Shown here one piece after another: positions 18,687-28,779 of a stretch of 64,000 nt of DNA (within the stretch, counting starts at the first letter, position 1; each line of letters starts with the position of its first letter). The stretch is taken from NCBI GenBank assembly GCA_029907715.1, contig JARYLI010000004.1:84501-148500 (forward strand), written 5' to 3'. A program made the translations under genes and the position numbers. The notes beneath the pieces are model-generated. The model was not told the DNA's origin, did no database searches, and saw only the letters and a list, made by a program, of their open reading frames with translations. This DNA comes from Methanothrix sp. Its GTDB lineage: Archaea > Halobacteriota > Methanosarcinia > Methanotrichales > Methanotrichaceae.

Positions 18687-19619
18687 GTGGATCTCTTCGG
18701 GAAAAAGCGATATCAGGAGCGGATTGCAGAGCTTGAACGTATGCTCCAGGACCTCACCCGGGAGAGAGAGGAGCTTGAGCACGCGCTTCAGAAGCGTGAG
18801 GAGCGCCTTAAGAGGATCACAAGCGCATATCAGGAGGCCAGGCGCGCCCTGAAGGAGGCGGAGCTCAGGCTCAGAGAAGCCTCAGAGCGCCCTTCTAAGG
18901 CTCACCCTTCTGAGGAGCATTCTGAGGCTCCTGGCGTTGAGAGGCTCTCTCCAAGGGCGATGAAGCGGCTGCTCAGGCGGCTCGATGACATAGAATCAGC
19001 TGAAGAGGTTATCCTCAGCGAGTATCGCAAACCAGGAGGGAACCTGGAGAGCATGCCTGAAGCAATCCTCCCGAGATCCCTGAAGGCACTGGCATCTGAA
19101 AGGGGCATCTCTCTTCTCAGCCTACAGGATGTCTTCACGCTCGTGATCGTGCCACCTCTGCCGTTCGGTTCTGAGAGCATGACCAGGGGCCGCAGGTTCG
19201 ATCTTGCTCCCATCCAGGAGATCATGGAGACTCCTGTGCTTCTCGTATCGGCACATGCCGGCGAGAGCATGATCATGGTCTCACTGGGAGCAGACCACAT
19301 CGAGACCTTTGAGATTGTGAAGACGCCTGTAAAGGAGAAGCACTCGAAAGGGGGATGGTCGCAGCGCAGGTTCGAGCGGCTGAGGGAGGAGGACATAAGG
19401 AGGCACGGCGAGCATCTCAGGGAGAGGGTGGAGAAAGCAGCTGAGCGATATGCTCCGCTTGTGAGATGCGTGACCGTGAGCGGCGAGCCTGAGCTCATCA
19501 GCTGTTTGAACCAGTGCTTCAGCCTGCCTGTGATCAGAGCCAGGCTGGGCAGGCATGATGAGCGGAACCCGGAGAGGACACTTGAGGAGCTGTACACATA
19601 CACGCTCTTCAGGATGTAG
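18687..19619 (+). CDS. Vms1/ANKZF1-like peptidyl-tRNA release factor (VLRF1 type)
   Basis: A 310-aa protein with an N-terminal coiled coil (residues about 8-75, rich in RERE/EELE/KREERLKR) and a C-terminal domain resembling the eRF1-like catalytic domain of Vms1. The diagnostic piece is KGGWSQRRFERLREEDIRRH near 222-241, matching the family's GG-x-SQ-x-R-x-x-R loop that cleaves peptidyl-tRNA on stalled large ribosomal subunits. So a role in ribosome-associated quality control is likely, by family analogy only. A GTG start at 18687 has GGAGGT 9 bases ahead (18672-18677). It is monocistronic, between tbp and the LRV gene. Confidence 0.75.
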   Translation: MDLFGKKRYQERIAELERMLQDLTREREELEHALQKREERLKRITSAYQEARRALKEAELRLREASERPSKAHPSEEHSEAPGVERLSPRAMKRLLRRLDDIESAEEVILSEYRKPGGNLESMPEAILPRSLKALASERGISLLSLQDVFTLVIVPPLPFGSESMTRGRRFDLAPIQEIMETPVLLVSAHAGESMIMVSLGADHIETFEIVKTPVKEKHSKGGWSQRRFERLREEDIRRHGEHLRERVEKAAERYAPLVRCVTVSGEPELISCLNQCFSLPVIRARLGRHDERNPERTLEELYTYTLFRM

Positions 19620-19759
19620 TTGATGCGCTGTCAAAATCGGATCGATCCCGGAATACCGGAGCTGGACGAATCAGAATCAAAGCCCATGAAGCATGTGGAG
19701 CTGCATTCTGTGTATTCTGGTGATGGAAGTACACGGTCCAGAATCGTTGCTGTGGTGAG

Positions 19760-19767
19760 TATAAAAA
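19760..19767 (+). promoter_or_regulatory. TATA box for the LRV gene
   Basis: TATAAAAA is centred 26 bases before the ATG at 19790, with no ribosome binding site between, so the message is predicted to be leaderless. Confidence 0.55.
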
Positions 19768-19789
19768 CTCTGCACGTATACCCACGATC

Positions 19790-20659
19790 ATGGAAGAGTT
19801 AGAGCTGGAGCGCAGGGCATCGTCACATGATACAGAGCCAGAGGTGCTAGAGGAGCTATCGAGATCGATCTCATGGCGTGTCAGGCGCGCTGTCGGATGG
19901 AACCCGTCGACGCCCGTACCGGTCCTGAAGGCCCTCTCCAGGGACAGGGTTCAGTGGGTCAGAGAGGCTGTCGCCGGTAACCCCAACACACCCCTGGATG
20001 TCCTGGAGATGCTCGCCAAGGATCCGGATGGCTATGTGAGGTCTGCTGTTGCTCTTAATACGGCAACACCGGAGAGCCTGCTGTCGGAGCTCTCAGAGGA
20101 TGAGATGGTCGAATTCGATTCCACAAATGAGCGGCTGCGCTACATAGTCATGGAGTCTGTGGCAAAGAACCCAAGGACTCCGGATAATGATATCGCCAGG
20201 CTCTCAGCCAGCCAGAGCGATGATGTGAGAGCCGCAGTCGCATCGAATCCGAGGGTGCCGGTAGAGATCATAGAGAAACTCTCCCGGGATCAGAGCTGGA
20301 TTGTGAGATACAGAGTCGCCCGGAATCCACTGACTCCGCCGGAGGTTCTCGGCCGTCTGGCGGACGACAGGATTACGGATGTGAGGGTTGCGGTCGCGGC
20401 AAATTTAAAATCACCTCCTGATTCGCTGATCGCTCTCTCCAGGGACAGAATGATCGAGGTCAGGCGCGCTGTGGCTGAGAACCCCTCCACCCCTGTGGGG
20501 ACGCTGGAGGCGCTGTCAGGACACTGGTCTTTTCTGGTTAGGGAAGCGGTTGCGAAGAACATATCCACGCCAGCGTCCATCGTGGAGAGGCTCAGCAGGG
20601 ATCCGGATCCAAGCGTGCAGAAGGCAGCCAGGGAGCGGCTTAGGGGTCGCACTGCTTGA
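19790..20659 (+). CDS. Leucine-rich-repeat-variant (LRV) / HEAT-like repeat protein
   Basis: A 289-aa solenoid made almost entirely of about eleven 23-24-residue units of the form VRxAVAxNPxTPxxxLxxLSxDxx. Examples are WVREAVAGNPNTPLDVLEML, VRAAVASNPRVPVEIIEKLS and VREAVAKNISTPASIVERLS. This is the LRV unit first described in Azotobacter, where an N-terminal cysteine cluster binds 4Fe-4S; here there is no cysteine set, so it is a bare scaffold. The likely role is protein binding; the partner is unknown. A leaderless start is supported by the TATA box. It ends 76 bases before carA. The unit count is approximate. Confidence 0.8.
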   Translation: MEELELERRASSHDTEPEVLEELSRSISWRVRRAVGWNPSTPVPVLKALSRDRVQWVREAVAGNPNTPLDVLEMLAKDPDGYVRSAVALNTATPESLLSELSEDEMVEFDSTNERLRYIVMESVAKNPRTPDNDIARLSASQSDDVRAAVASNPRVPVEIIEKLSRDQSWIVRYRVARNPLTPPEVLGRLADDRITDVRVAVAANLKSPPDSLIALSRDRMIEVRRAVAENPSTPVGTLEALSGHWSFLVREAVAKNISTPASIVERLSRDPDPSVQKAARERLRGRTA

Positions 20660-20735
20660 ATGCTTCGCAGGAGTACCTTCTCCCCGGATCATCGAAACAT
20701 ATTTAGATCACCTCATTGCTTGTGGTGGCGATACT

Positions 20736-21821
20736 ATGATTGGGGTCTTAGGGTTAGAGGATGGCACTCTGGTAGAGGGCTACGGTTTTGGTGCCCCAGG
20801 GATCGTAACCGGAGAGATCGTTTTCACCACAGTGATGTCTGGATATGAGGAGGCGCTGACAGATCCATCATACAACGGGCAGATCCTGCTCTTCACATAC
20901 CCGCTACAGGGCAACTACGGCGTGAGCGGTGATGAGTTCCAGTCGGATCGCATGTGGCCCAGGGGGATGGTCTGCAGGCACATCTGGCCGAGCCCGAAGC
21001 ATCACAGGTCTACGAGAACGCTCGCGGAGTTTCTTGTCGATGAGGGCAGGCCGGGGATACATGGCGTGGATACCAGGATGCTCACAGTCAGGATAAGAAG
21101 GCTGGGTGCCATGAAGGCGGCTCTAGCTGTTGGTGAGTCTGAGGTGAGGGGGATCGACATCGTGCAGGTCGCCAGGGATCAGCCCTCGATATCGTCCCTG
21201 GATCTGCTGAGCGAGGTCACCTGCAGAAGCCCGTACAGGATAAGGGGACCGGGCCCGAGGCTGGCAGTAATAGACCTAGGGATAAAGCGGCACATACTGA
21301 AGAGCCTGGAGTGCCGCGGGTTCGATCTGCACGTTCTTCCTGCACATTCGAGCATCTCGGATATAGAGGCGATCGAGCCTGATGGTCTTTTCATATCGAA
21401 CGGACCCGGAGACCCTGAGAGGGCGGTGAGCGCCATAGAGGCTGTCAGGCATTTCGCAGGATCGATGCCGATATTCGGCATATGCCTCGGCCATCAGGTC
21501 ATCTCGCTGGCGCTGGGCGCGAGGACGTTCAAGCTGAAGTTCGGCCATCACGGAGGCAACCAGCCGGTGAAGGACCTCGAGAGCAGGATTGTCTACATAA
21601 CATCACAGAACCACAACTTCGCAGTTGTTCCCGAATCGGTTGAAGGTACAGATCTTGAGATAACACAGCTGAATGCGAACGATGGGACCGTCGAGGGGAT
21701 CAGGAGCAGGTACCTGAAGATCCTGGCGGTTCAGTACCATCCCGAGGCGCATCCAGGACCGATGTGCACAGAGGATCCGTTCTTCAGCTCTGTTTTAAAG
21801 ATCGCATCCGGAGGCGATTGA
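20736..21821 (+). CDS. carA: Carbamoyl-phosphate synthase, small (glutaminase) subunit
   Basis: Hydrolyses glutamine and passes ammonia to CarB for carbamoyl phosphate, the precursor of arginine and pyrimidines. The 361-aa product starts [20 protein letters not shown] and has the N-terminal structural domain ([38 protein letters not shown] in two conserved blocks). The class I amidotransferase domain follows, with nucleophile Cys in [12 protein letters not shown] and the His/Glu pair in [11 protein letters not shown]. The ATG at 20736 is favoured: homology begins here, GGTGG lies just ahead, and a TATA-like ATATTTAG is near 20698. One base separates its stop from carB. The argF and pyrF products elsewhere in the window use the same product. 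Confidence 0.95.
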   Translation: MIGVLGLEDGTLVEGYGFGAPGIVTGEIVFTTVMSGYEEALTDPSYNGQILLFTYPLQGNYGVSGDEFQSDRMWPRGMVCRHIWPSPKHHRSTRTLAEFLVDEGRPGIHGVDTRMLTVRIRRLGAMKAALAVGESEVRGIDIVQVARDQPSISSLDLLSEVTCRSPYRIRGPGPRLAVIDLGIKRHILKSLECRGFDLHVLPAHSSISDIEAIEPDGLFISNGPGDPERAVSAIEAVRHFAGSMPIFGICLGHQVISLALGARTFKLKFGHHGGNQPVKDLESRIVYITSQNHNFAVVPESVEGTDLEITQLNANDGTVEGIRSRYLKILAVQYHPEAHPGPMCTEDPFFSSVLKIASGGD

Positions 21822-21822
21822 G

Positions 21823-24800
21823 ATGCCGAAGCGCCCAGACATCAAGAAGGTCCTCCTGATAGGATCCGGCCCGATTCAGATCGGACAGGCAGCGGAGTTC
21901 GACTTCTCCGGATCGCAGGCATGCAAATCCCTCCGCGAGGAGGGCGTGGAGGTAGTCCTCGTCAACTCAAACCCGGCGACGATAATGACCGACCCCGATA
22001 TGGCGGATAAGGTCTACATCGAGCCGCTGGTGCCGGAGATCGTTGCAAAGATCATAGAGAAGGAGCGCCCTGATGGTATAATAGCTGGAATAGGCGGCCA
22101 GACCGGTCTTAACATAACAAGCGAGCTCGCAGAGATGGGCGTTCTGGAGAGATACGGTGTCGAGGTGCTCGGCACGAAGGTGAGATCGATCCAGGAGGCA
22201 GAGGACAGGGATCTCTTCAAGAAGGCGATGGAGCGCATCGGAGAGCCTGTGCCCAGGAGCGTTGCCGTCACAAGCCTCGAGGAGGCGGAAGAGGCGATGA
22301 AGGAGCTCGGCCTTCCTCTGATAGTGAGGCCCGCATATACGCTGGGAGGAAGTGGCGGAGGGATCGCCAGGACGCGCGAGGATCTCATGCGGATATGCGA
22401 GATGGGCCTGAAGAGGTCCCGCATACATCAGGTGCTCCTCGAGGAGAGCGTCATAGGGTGGACAGAGGTGGAGTACGAGGTGATGAGGGACTCGAACAAC
22501 ACATGCATCACCATCTGCAACATGGAGAACATGGATCCCATGGGGATCCACACAGGAGAGTCGATAGTTGTCACGCCCATACAGACGCTCTCAGATCATG
22601 AGATACAGATGCTCAGATCTGCTGCGATAAACATCATAAGAGCTCTTGGCATCGAAGGTGGATGCAACATACAGTTCGCGGTCAGAAACGGCGAGTACAG
22701 GGTTATTGAGGTCAATCCCCGCGTATCGAGATCCTCAGCTCTGGCCTCGAAGGCCACAGGATATCCGATAGCACGTGTCACCGCCAAGATAGCCATCGGT
22801 CTAACTCTCGATGAGATCAGAAACGATGTGACCAAGGAGACACCAGCATCGTTCGAGCCCACCGTCGATTATGTTGTCATAAAGATCCCGAGATGGCCGT
22901 TTGACAAGTTCGTCAAGGCTGACAGGACGCTCACAACATCGATGAAATCCACGGGAGAGGTGATGGCCATAGGCAGAAGCTACGAGGAGGCGCTCATGAA
23001 GGCCATCAGGTCTCTTGACATCGATATAGATCTGGGATACAACGGCAAGTACACCCCGTGGAGCGATGACGATGTCAGAGAGCTTCTGAGAACGCCGACT
23101 GATGAGAGGCTCTTTGCGATATACCAGGCGCTCAGGCGTGGTTTCTCGGTGGATGAGATCTCGCAGCTGAGCATGATCGACCCCTACTTCATCGAGAGGA
23201 TTCAGAACATAATCAGGATGGAGGACGAGCTTAAGAAGGGCCTTACCCCCGACAGACTCAGGCGCGCGAAGAAAATGGGTTTCCTTGACAGCAGGATCGC
23301 AGAGCTTGTGGGATTGAGCAGAGAGGAGGTCACAGATTACAGGCTCTCTCTGGGGATAATACCCACATACAAGATGGTGGACACGTGTGCAGCCGAGTTC
23401 GCGGCATCGACTCCCTACTACTATTCGACATACGATGAGGAGTGCGAGCTGACCCCATCAGATAAGAAAAAGGTCCTGATACTCGGCTCAGGTCCGATAA
23501 GGATAGGACAGGGCATAGAGTTCGATTACTGCACAGTCCACGCGGTCACCGCCCTGAGGGAGATGGGAATCGAGGCTCACATAATCAACAACAACCCCGA
23601 GACCGTATCCACAGATTATGACACCTCTGACAAGCTCTTCTTCGAGCCCGTCACCCTCGAGGACGTGATGAATGTGATCGAGAAGGAGAACTACTGGGGG
23701 GTGATGGTGCAGTTCGGCGGTCAGACTGCTGTGAATCTCGCGGTTCCTCTGGAGAAAGAGCTGAAGCGGCGCGGCCTGAAGACCTTGATCCTGGGCACGT
23801 CTCCTGACAGCATAGACATCGCGGAGGACAGGGAGCGCTTCAACAGGCTCCTGAACACGCTTGGGATACCGCAGCCGAGGGCCGGCATAGCATACTCGCC
23901 GGAGGAGGCCAAGAGGGTCGCGAGGGGGATCGGCTACCCCGTCCTGGTCAGGCCGAGCTACGTCCTCGGCGGCAGGGCGATGGAGATAGTCTACGACGAG
24001 TCCGGGCTGGAGCTCTACATGCGTGAGGCTGTCCGCGTATCGCATGAGCATCCTGTGCTGATAGATGATTTCCTCCAGAACGCTGTCGAGATAGATGTGG
24101 ATGCTGTGTGCGACGGTCGCGATGTTCTCATCGGAGCAATCATGGAGCACATAGAGGAGGCGGGGATACACTCGGGCGACAGCGCATGCATGATCCCGCC
24201 GCAGACGCTTCCGGATGATGTCATCGCGACGGTGAAGGATTATGTGAGACGCATAGCTCTGGCGCTGGATGTCCGGGGAATAATCAACATTCAGATGGCC
24301 TACAAGGATGGCACCATTTACGTCCTCGAGGCGAATCCGAGATCATCCAGGACCATACCATTCGTGTCAAAAGCTGTGGGGCTGCCCCTGGCGAAGATCG
24401 CTGCAAAGGTGATGGCAGGAATGACTCTCAGGGAGATGAACCTCAACGTCGAGCCTGAGATACCGTATGTCGCTGTAAAGGAGGTGCTCCTGCCGTTTGA
24501 CAAGCTTCCAGGCGCAGATGTCCTCCTCGGCCCTGAGATGAGGTCCACAGGAGAGGTCATGGGAATCGACTACAACATGGGCCTCTCGTTCTTCAAGGCG
24601 GAGATGAGCGCTGAGAACAGCCTGCCGCTCGATGGAATCGTCTTCATCTCTGTGAGGGACGAGGACAAGGCTGAGATCGCAGAAGTGGCCAGAAGGCTTG
24701 CAAACGCCGGTCTCAAGATAATAGCGACAGGCGGCACATCTGAGTATCTGAGAAGATCGGGTGTTCCTGCGGAGCGCGTCAGGAAGATCTACAACGGCAG

Positions 24801-25047
24801 CCCGAACGTTCTGGATTACATCAGGAGGGGCGAGGTGAAGCTGATAATAAACACGCCCACGACAAAGCAGTCTGTGAAGGATGGCTTCCAGATACGCAGG
24901 AGCGCAGTTGACTACCATGTGCCGTACATAACAACGGTGCAGGCGGCGAAGGCTGCAGCCGAGGCGATAGAGAAGGCTCTGAGGGGAGAGCTGACGATAA
25001 AGGCGCTGGACGAGTACCACAGGGAGGTGCGCTACAGGACCCTTTGA
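21823..25047 (+). CDS. carB: Carbamoyl-phosphate synthase, large subunit
   Basis: Synthesises carbamoyl phosphate from ammonia, bicarbonate and two ATP. At 1074 aa it is full length, with two homologous ATP-grasp halves: [22 protein letters not shown] near residue 9 and [20 protein letters not shown] near 548. Each carries its own ATP-grasp core ([12 protein letters not shown] and [13 protein letters not shown]) and metal site ([19 protein letters not shown] and [19 protein letters not shown]). The last 140 residues form the allosteric MGS-like domain with [17 protein letters not shown]. In archaea like this it is usually intact rather than split in two genes as in some methanogens. The start ATG overlaps nothing and follows carA by one base. 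Confidence 0.97.
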   Translation: MPKRPDIKKVLLIGSGPIQIGQAAEFDFSGSQACKSLREEGVEVVLVNSNPATIMTDPDMADKVYIEPLVPEIVAKIIEKERPDGIIAGIGGQTGLNITSELAEMGVLERYGVEVLGTKVRSIQEAEDRDLFKKAMERIGEPVPRSVAVTSLEEAEEAMKELGLPLIVRPAYTLGGSGGGIARTREDLMRICEMGLKRSRIHQVLLEESVIGWTEVEYEVMRDSNNTCITICNMENMDPMGIHTGESIVVTPIQTLSDHEIQMLRSAAINIIRALGIEGGCNIQFAVRNGEYRVIEVNPRVSRSSALASKATGYPIARVTAKIAIGLTLDEIRNDVTKETPASFEPTVDYVVIKIPRWPFDKFVKADRTLTTSMKSTGEVMAIGRSYEEALMKAIRSLDIDIDLGYNGKYTPWSDDDVRELLRTPTDERLFAIYQALRRGFSVDEISQLSMIDPYFIERIQNIIRMEDELKKGLTPDRLRRAKKMGFLDSRIAELVGLSREEVTDYRLSLGIIPTYKMVDTCAAEFAASTPYYYSTYDEECELTPSDKKKVLILGSGPIRIGQGIEFDYCTVHAVTALREMGIEAHIINNNPETVSTDYDTSDKLFFEPVTLEDVMNVIEKENYWGVMVQFGGQTAVNLAVPLEKELKRRGLKTLILGTSPDSIDIAEDRERFNRLLNTLGIPQPRAGIAYSPEEAKRVARGIGYPVLVRPSYVLGGRAMEIVYDESGLELYMREAVRVSHEHPVLIDDFLQNAVEIDVDAVCDGRDVLIGAIMEHIEEAGIHSGDSACMIPPQTLPDDVIATVKDYVRRIALALDVRGIINIQMAYKDGTIYVLEANPRSSRTIPFVSKAVGLPLAKIAAKVMAGMTLREMNLNVEPEIPYVAVKEVLLPFDKLPGADVLLGPEMRSTGEVMGIDYNMGLSFFKAEMSAENSLPLDGIVFISVRDEDKAEIAEVARRLANAGLKIIATGGTSEYLRRSGVPAERVRKIYNGSPNVLDYIRRGEVKLIINTPTTKQSVKDGFQIRRSAVDYHVPYITTVQAAKAAAEAIEKALRGELTIKALDEYHREVRYRTL

Positions 25048-25236
25048 ATCCAGTAGCGTCTCAACCCTCATCAGCTCTTTCTCAGATGCATAAGCCACGC
25101 CCTCAAACATCAGGCTATTTCTGGCGCTTGCTGGTACAGACCAAACCATCGCCGTGTTTGTGGCCATGCTGGTGCCATGGGTTCGAAGTGGCATCAGGGT
25201 CAAGATTTATCTATCATGGGCGTGATGGGCCTGAGC

Positions 25237-26487
25237 ATGGCTGGTCAAACCCTCTCGGAGAAGATATTCTCAAGGGCCGCGAACAGGGAGGCCAGAGCGG
25301 GCGAGTTCGTCATGGCCTCGATAGATCGCGCGATGATACATGACATAACCGGGCCCCTTGCTGTCAGGGGCTTCTACGAGATAGCAGGCAGGGGGGCCAG
25401 GGTATGGGATCCCTCCAGGATTGTGATACTCTTCGATCACCAGGTGCCTGCAGACAGCATAAAGGCGGCTGAGAACCATCAGATGCTGAGAGCATTTGCA
25501 AGAGAGCAGGGCATCATAAACTACGATGTATTCAGCGGAATCTGCCATCAGGTCATGCCCGAGAACGGCCATGTGCTTCCAGGGCAGCTCATTGTTGGCA
25601 CGGACTCTCACACATGCACATACGGTGCGCTGGGAGCATTCGCGACCGGCATCGGCTCGACAGACATGGCCAGCGTCTTCGCCACAGGAAAGCTCTGGTT
25701 TATGGTCCCCCAGACCCTCAGGCTTGTGATAGACGGGCGCCTGCCAAGGAGAGTCACATCAAAGGATGTGATTCTAAGGATCATCGGGGATATCGGCGCG
25801 GATGGTGCGAACTACCTCGCATGCGAATTCGCCGGATCCGCGGTCGAAAGGATGAGCGTCGCAGAGAGGATGACCATGACCAACATGTCGATAGAGATGG
25901 GGGCGAAGGCAGGGCTTGTGGAGCCGGACAGGACGACCATGACGTACCTCAGGGAGTGGGTCACTGGGGATCCGATCAGGGGCGATGAGGACGCGATCTT
26001 CACAGAAAGACACTGGAACGTGAACGATCTCGAGCCACAGGTGGCCATGCCCCATCGCGTCGATAATGTTGTACCTGTAAGCAGGCTCCCCCACGTGAAG
26101 ATCGATCAGGTCTTCCTCGGATCGTGCACGAATGGTCGATTCGAGGACCTCAAGCTCGCCGCAGAGGTGATGGGCGATGAGCCGGTCGCACGGGGCGTCA
26201 GAATGATCGTCATCCCTGCGAGCAGGAAGGAGTACATGAGGGCTCTCAGGGCAGGACTCATAGAGAAGTTCGTGGAGGCTGGCGCGATCGTCGAGTCACC
26301 CTGCTGCGGCCCGTGCATGGGCGGGAGCTTCGGGCTGATCGGGCCTGGAGAGGTCTCGCTGTCGACATCGAACAGGAATTTCGTCGGAAGGCAGGGGAGC
26401 CCGAAGGGAGAGGTTTATCTCTGCTCTCCCGCAGTCGCAGGGGCAAGCGCCATAACCGGAGAGATCACGGATCCCCGGGAGATCTGA
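25237..26487 (+). CDS. 3-isopropylmalate / homoaconitate dehydratase, large subunit
   Basis: An aconitase-superfamily large subunit of 416 aa that isomerises 3-isopropylmalate (leucine synthesis) or homocitrate-series acids (coenzyme B synthesis in methanogens). The [4Fe-4S] cysteines appear as [10 protein letters not shown] and [11 protein letters not shown]. Other family blocks are [42 protein letters not shown] and [13 protein letters not shown]. Typical members begin like [15 protein letters not shown], so I use the ATG at 25237. ATGs at 25216 and 25225 are also in frame. A TATA-like TTTATCTA near 25206 would start transcription close to 25233, fitting the shorter form. The small subunit is not adjacent, so LeuC and HacA cannot be separated. 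Confidence 0.88.
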   Translation: MAGQTLSEKIFSRAANREARAGEFVMASIDRAMIHDITGPLAVRGFYEIAGRGARVWDPSRIVILFDHQVPADSIKAAENHQMLRAFAREQGIINYDVFSGICHQVMPENGHVLPGQLIVGTDSHTCTYGALGAFATGIGSTDMASVFATGKLWFMVPQTLRLVIDGRLPRRVTSKDVILRIIGDIGADGANYLACEFAGSAVERMSVAERMTMTNMSIEMGAKAGLVEPDRTTMTYLREWVTGDPIRGDEDAIFTERHWNVNDLEPQVAMPHRVDNVVPVSRLPHVKIDQVFLGSCTNGRFEDLKLAAEVMGDEPVARGVRMIVIPASRKEYMRALRAGLIEKFVEAGAIVESPCCGPCMGGSFGLIGPGEVSLSTSNRNFVGRQGSPKGEVYLCSPAVAGASAITGEITDPREI

Positions 26488-26582
26488 TGGTGGTGGGACC
26501 TGCAAGGCCCTCATCAGAAGAGGCATGAGTCACTGAGCGGCGCAGGGGCGCGAATGGCCTCTGCGTGATCGTTTATGATACG

Positions 26583-27377
26583 ATGAAGGTTGCACTGAAG
26601 GTCGCATATCTCGGAGATCGCTACTGCGGATTCCAGAGGCAGCCGGGGCTCCGCACGGTGGAATCTGTCATAAGAGATGCTCTTCTGAGGATCGGGGTCG
26701 CAAATGGGGACTTCTGCTATGCGGGAAGAACGGACAGAGGCGTAAGCGCGCTCGGCCAGGTCATCGACTTCTGGATTGATGATGAGAGAGGGCATCTCGC
26801 ATTCCCCAGGGTGATCAACGGGTTCCTCCCATCTGATGTGTGGGCATGGGCCAGGGCTGTCGCGCCGGTCGGGTTCAGCGCCAGGTGGAGCGCCCTGTGG
26901 AGGGAGTACAGGTACTTTTTGTTCTCTCCGGATCTCGACCTGGGCTCAGTGAGAGCAGCTTCAGAGCATCTTGTAGGCACCCACGACTTCAGGAATTTCT
27001 CCACATCAAAGGTGGACACGATCCGCAGGATCATCTCCATTGATGTGAACGAGCGCGGTGGGATCGTCATGTTCGATATAAGAGCGGATGGGTTTCTCTG
27101 GAACATGGTCCGGCGCATCGTCGGAGCCCTCGAGCTGATAGGCATCGGCGAGAAGCCGGTGGGCTGGATCCGGGAGCTCCTCGATCCATCGACACCACAC
27201 GGCGCGCCAACAGCCCCGCCAGAGGGACTGATGCTCATGGACGTCGGCTACAGTGGTCTGGAGTGGGTTGAGGATCGCTACACAAAGCAGCGCATCTCGA
27301 GGGTGCTCATCAGCGAGGCGAGAAGGAGAGCAGCGATGTCCTGCGTTGTCCAGGAGATGCTCTGGCGGATGAGGTGA
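26583..27377 (+). CDS. truA: tRNA pseudouridine synthase A
   Basis: Modifies U38-40 of the tRNA anticodon arm. The 264-aa protein has the TruA core: VAYLGDRYCGFQRQPGLRTVES, the catalytic Asp in YAGRTDRGVSALGQV, FSARWSALWREYRYFL, and the RNA-contacting GTHDFRNFSTSK and FDIRADGFLWNMVRRIVGAL blocks. All of these are intact. The start at 26583 (MKVALKVAYLG) fits family length; a GTG at 26565 would add six residues. It is monocistronic and about 95 bases after the LeuC/HacA gene. No unusual features were seen. Confidence 0.93.
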   Translation: MKVALKVAYLGDRYCGFQRQPGLRTVESVIRDALLRIGVANGDFCYAGRTDRGVSALGQVIDFWIDDERGHLAFPRVINGFLPSDVWAWARAVAPVGFSARWSALWREYRYFLFSPDLDLGSVRAASEHLVGTHDFRNFSTSKVDTIRRIISIDVNERGGIVMFDIRADGFLWNMVRRIVGALELIGIGEKPVGWIRELLDPSTPHGAPTAPPEGLMLMDVGYSGLEWVEDRYTKQRISRVLISEARRRAAMSCVVQEMLWRMR

Positions 27378-27552
27378 GATCTGTGATATCAACGAAGACC
27401 TAGCCGGAGAGATCTCCCATCAGGGATATCATGTGAATAATCATGGAGATGCATGCCAGGGGCGCTGCAAATGGCTGTTCTTTGAATCGCAAGACCCGTA
27501 GTGGGCGATTAAGCCGCCTGGAATACCACTCACAGCTCGACATCAGACAGGC

Positions 27553-27565
27553 GGAAAGGTTAATA
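27553..27565 (+). promoter_or_regulatory. BRE/TATA promoter of fae-hps
   Basis: GGAAAGGTTAATA is identical to the tRNA-Arg promoter element at 17550-17562. Using that tRNA as a ruler, transcription would start near 27588, downstream of the ATG at 27586 and upstream of the TTG at 27601. Confidence 0.55.
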
Positions 27566-27600
27566 CGTCAGCAGCCTTCTTCGGGATGAGAGGTGTAGGA

Positions 27601-28779
27601 TTGTTTTTAGTAGGAGAGGCTCTTATCGGGAAGGAGCCCGAGGTAGCTCACATCGACCTGCTTATCGGGGATAAGAACGGTCCGGTGGGCATTGCGTTTG
27701 CAAATGGCCTCACGCAGCTCTCTGCCGGTCACACACCACTTCTCTCAGTCATAAGGCCGAACCTGCCGGCCAAGCCATCGACGCTGATAGTTCCGAAGGT
27801 CACTGTGAAGAGCATGGAGCAGGCGGCGATCATATTCGGTCCAGCCCAGAGTGCTGTGGCAAAGGCAGTGGCAGACGCCGTGGAGGAGGGTGTGATCCCA
27901 AAGGAGCGTGCTGAGGAGCTGGTGATCGTAGTATCTGTGTTCATACATCCGGATGCGAAGGACTACGACGCGATCTACAGGTACAACTACGGCGCGACTA
28001 AGCTGGCCATCCAGAGGGCGATGGAGGGATTCCCGGATGTAGATAAGGTCCTCTACGAGAAGGACAGATCCCTGCATCCGGTGATGGGCTACAGGGTGAT
28101 GAGGCTCTGGGATCCACCGTACCTGCAGATAGCATTTGATATCGTCGATCTCGCTGAGGTCAGGCGGGTTCTTTCCGAGATTCCTGATAGCGATCATCTG
28201 CTGATAGAGATCGGCACGCCGCTGGTGAAGATGCATGGTGTTCAGGTCGTGAGGGAGGTGCGGAGAGCACGGCCAGGATCGTTTGTCATACTAGATCTGA
28301 AGACCCTGGACACGGGGAATCTCGAGGTCAGGCTTGCTGCAGACGCATCCGCGGATGCTGTTGTCATCTCAGGACTGGCGCCCAGAAAGACGATCGAGCT
28401 TGCGATCAGGGAGGCGAAAAAGACCGGCATATACTCGATAGTGGACATGCTGAATGTGAGCGATCCGGTTGAGGTTCTCAGGAACCTTTCGGTGCTTCCT
28501 GATGTTGTTGAGCTCCACAGGGCGATAGATATGGAGAACAGCGAGCATGCGTGGCAGAGCATCCCTGAGATCAAATCTCTCGGGAAGAGGCTGCTCGTCG
28601 CGGTTGCTGGTGGGATCAGGGTGGACAATGTCGGGGATGCACTCCGTGCTGGAGCAGATATTATCGTGGTCGGCAGGGCGATAACGAGATCAAAGGATGT
28701 CAGAGACATGACGGAGCAGTTCCTGAGCCAGCTGAAGAAGAGCGAGATCGATCAGTACAGAATCATGACAGACTTCTGA
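27601..28779 (+). CDS. fae-hps: Bifunctional formaldehyde-activating enzyme / 3-hexulose-6-phosphate synthase
   Basis: Residues about 1-160 are Fae, which condenses formaldehyde with tetrahydromethanopterin: [23 protein letters not shown] with the catalytic His, then [21 protein letters not shown] in two blocks. Residues about 165-392 are Hps, the orotidine-decarboxylase-type barrel that joins ribulose 5-phosphate and formaldehyde: [27 protein letters not shown] and [30 protein letters not shown]. In methanogens this fusion works in reverse to supply pentose for nucleotides. I choose a TTG start at 27601 (MFLVGEAL, as in other Fae proteins) with GAGGTG at 27589-27594. An ATG at 27586 is the alternative and would add five residues. 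Confidence 0.93.
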   Translation: MFLVGEALIGKEPEVAHIDLLIGDKNGPVGIAFANGLTQLSAGHTPLLSVIRPNLPAKPSTLIVPKVTVKSMEQAAIIFGPAQSAVAKAVADAVEEGVIPKERAEELVIVVSVFIHPDAKDYDAIYRYNYGATKLAIQRAMEGFPDVDKVLYEKDRSLHPVMGYRVMRLWDPPYLQIAFDIVDLAEVRRVLSEIPDSDHLLIEIGTPLVKMHGVQVVREVRRARPGSFVILDLKTLDTGNLEVRLAADASADAVVISGLAPRKTIELAIREAKKTGIYSIVDMLNVSDPVEVLRNLSVLPDVVELHRAIDMENSEHAWQSIPEIKSLGKRLLVAVAGGIRVDNVGDALRAGADIIVVGRAITRSKDVRDMTEQFLSQLKKSEIDQYRIMTDF

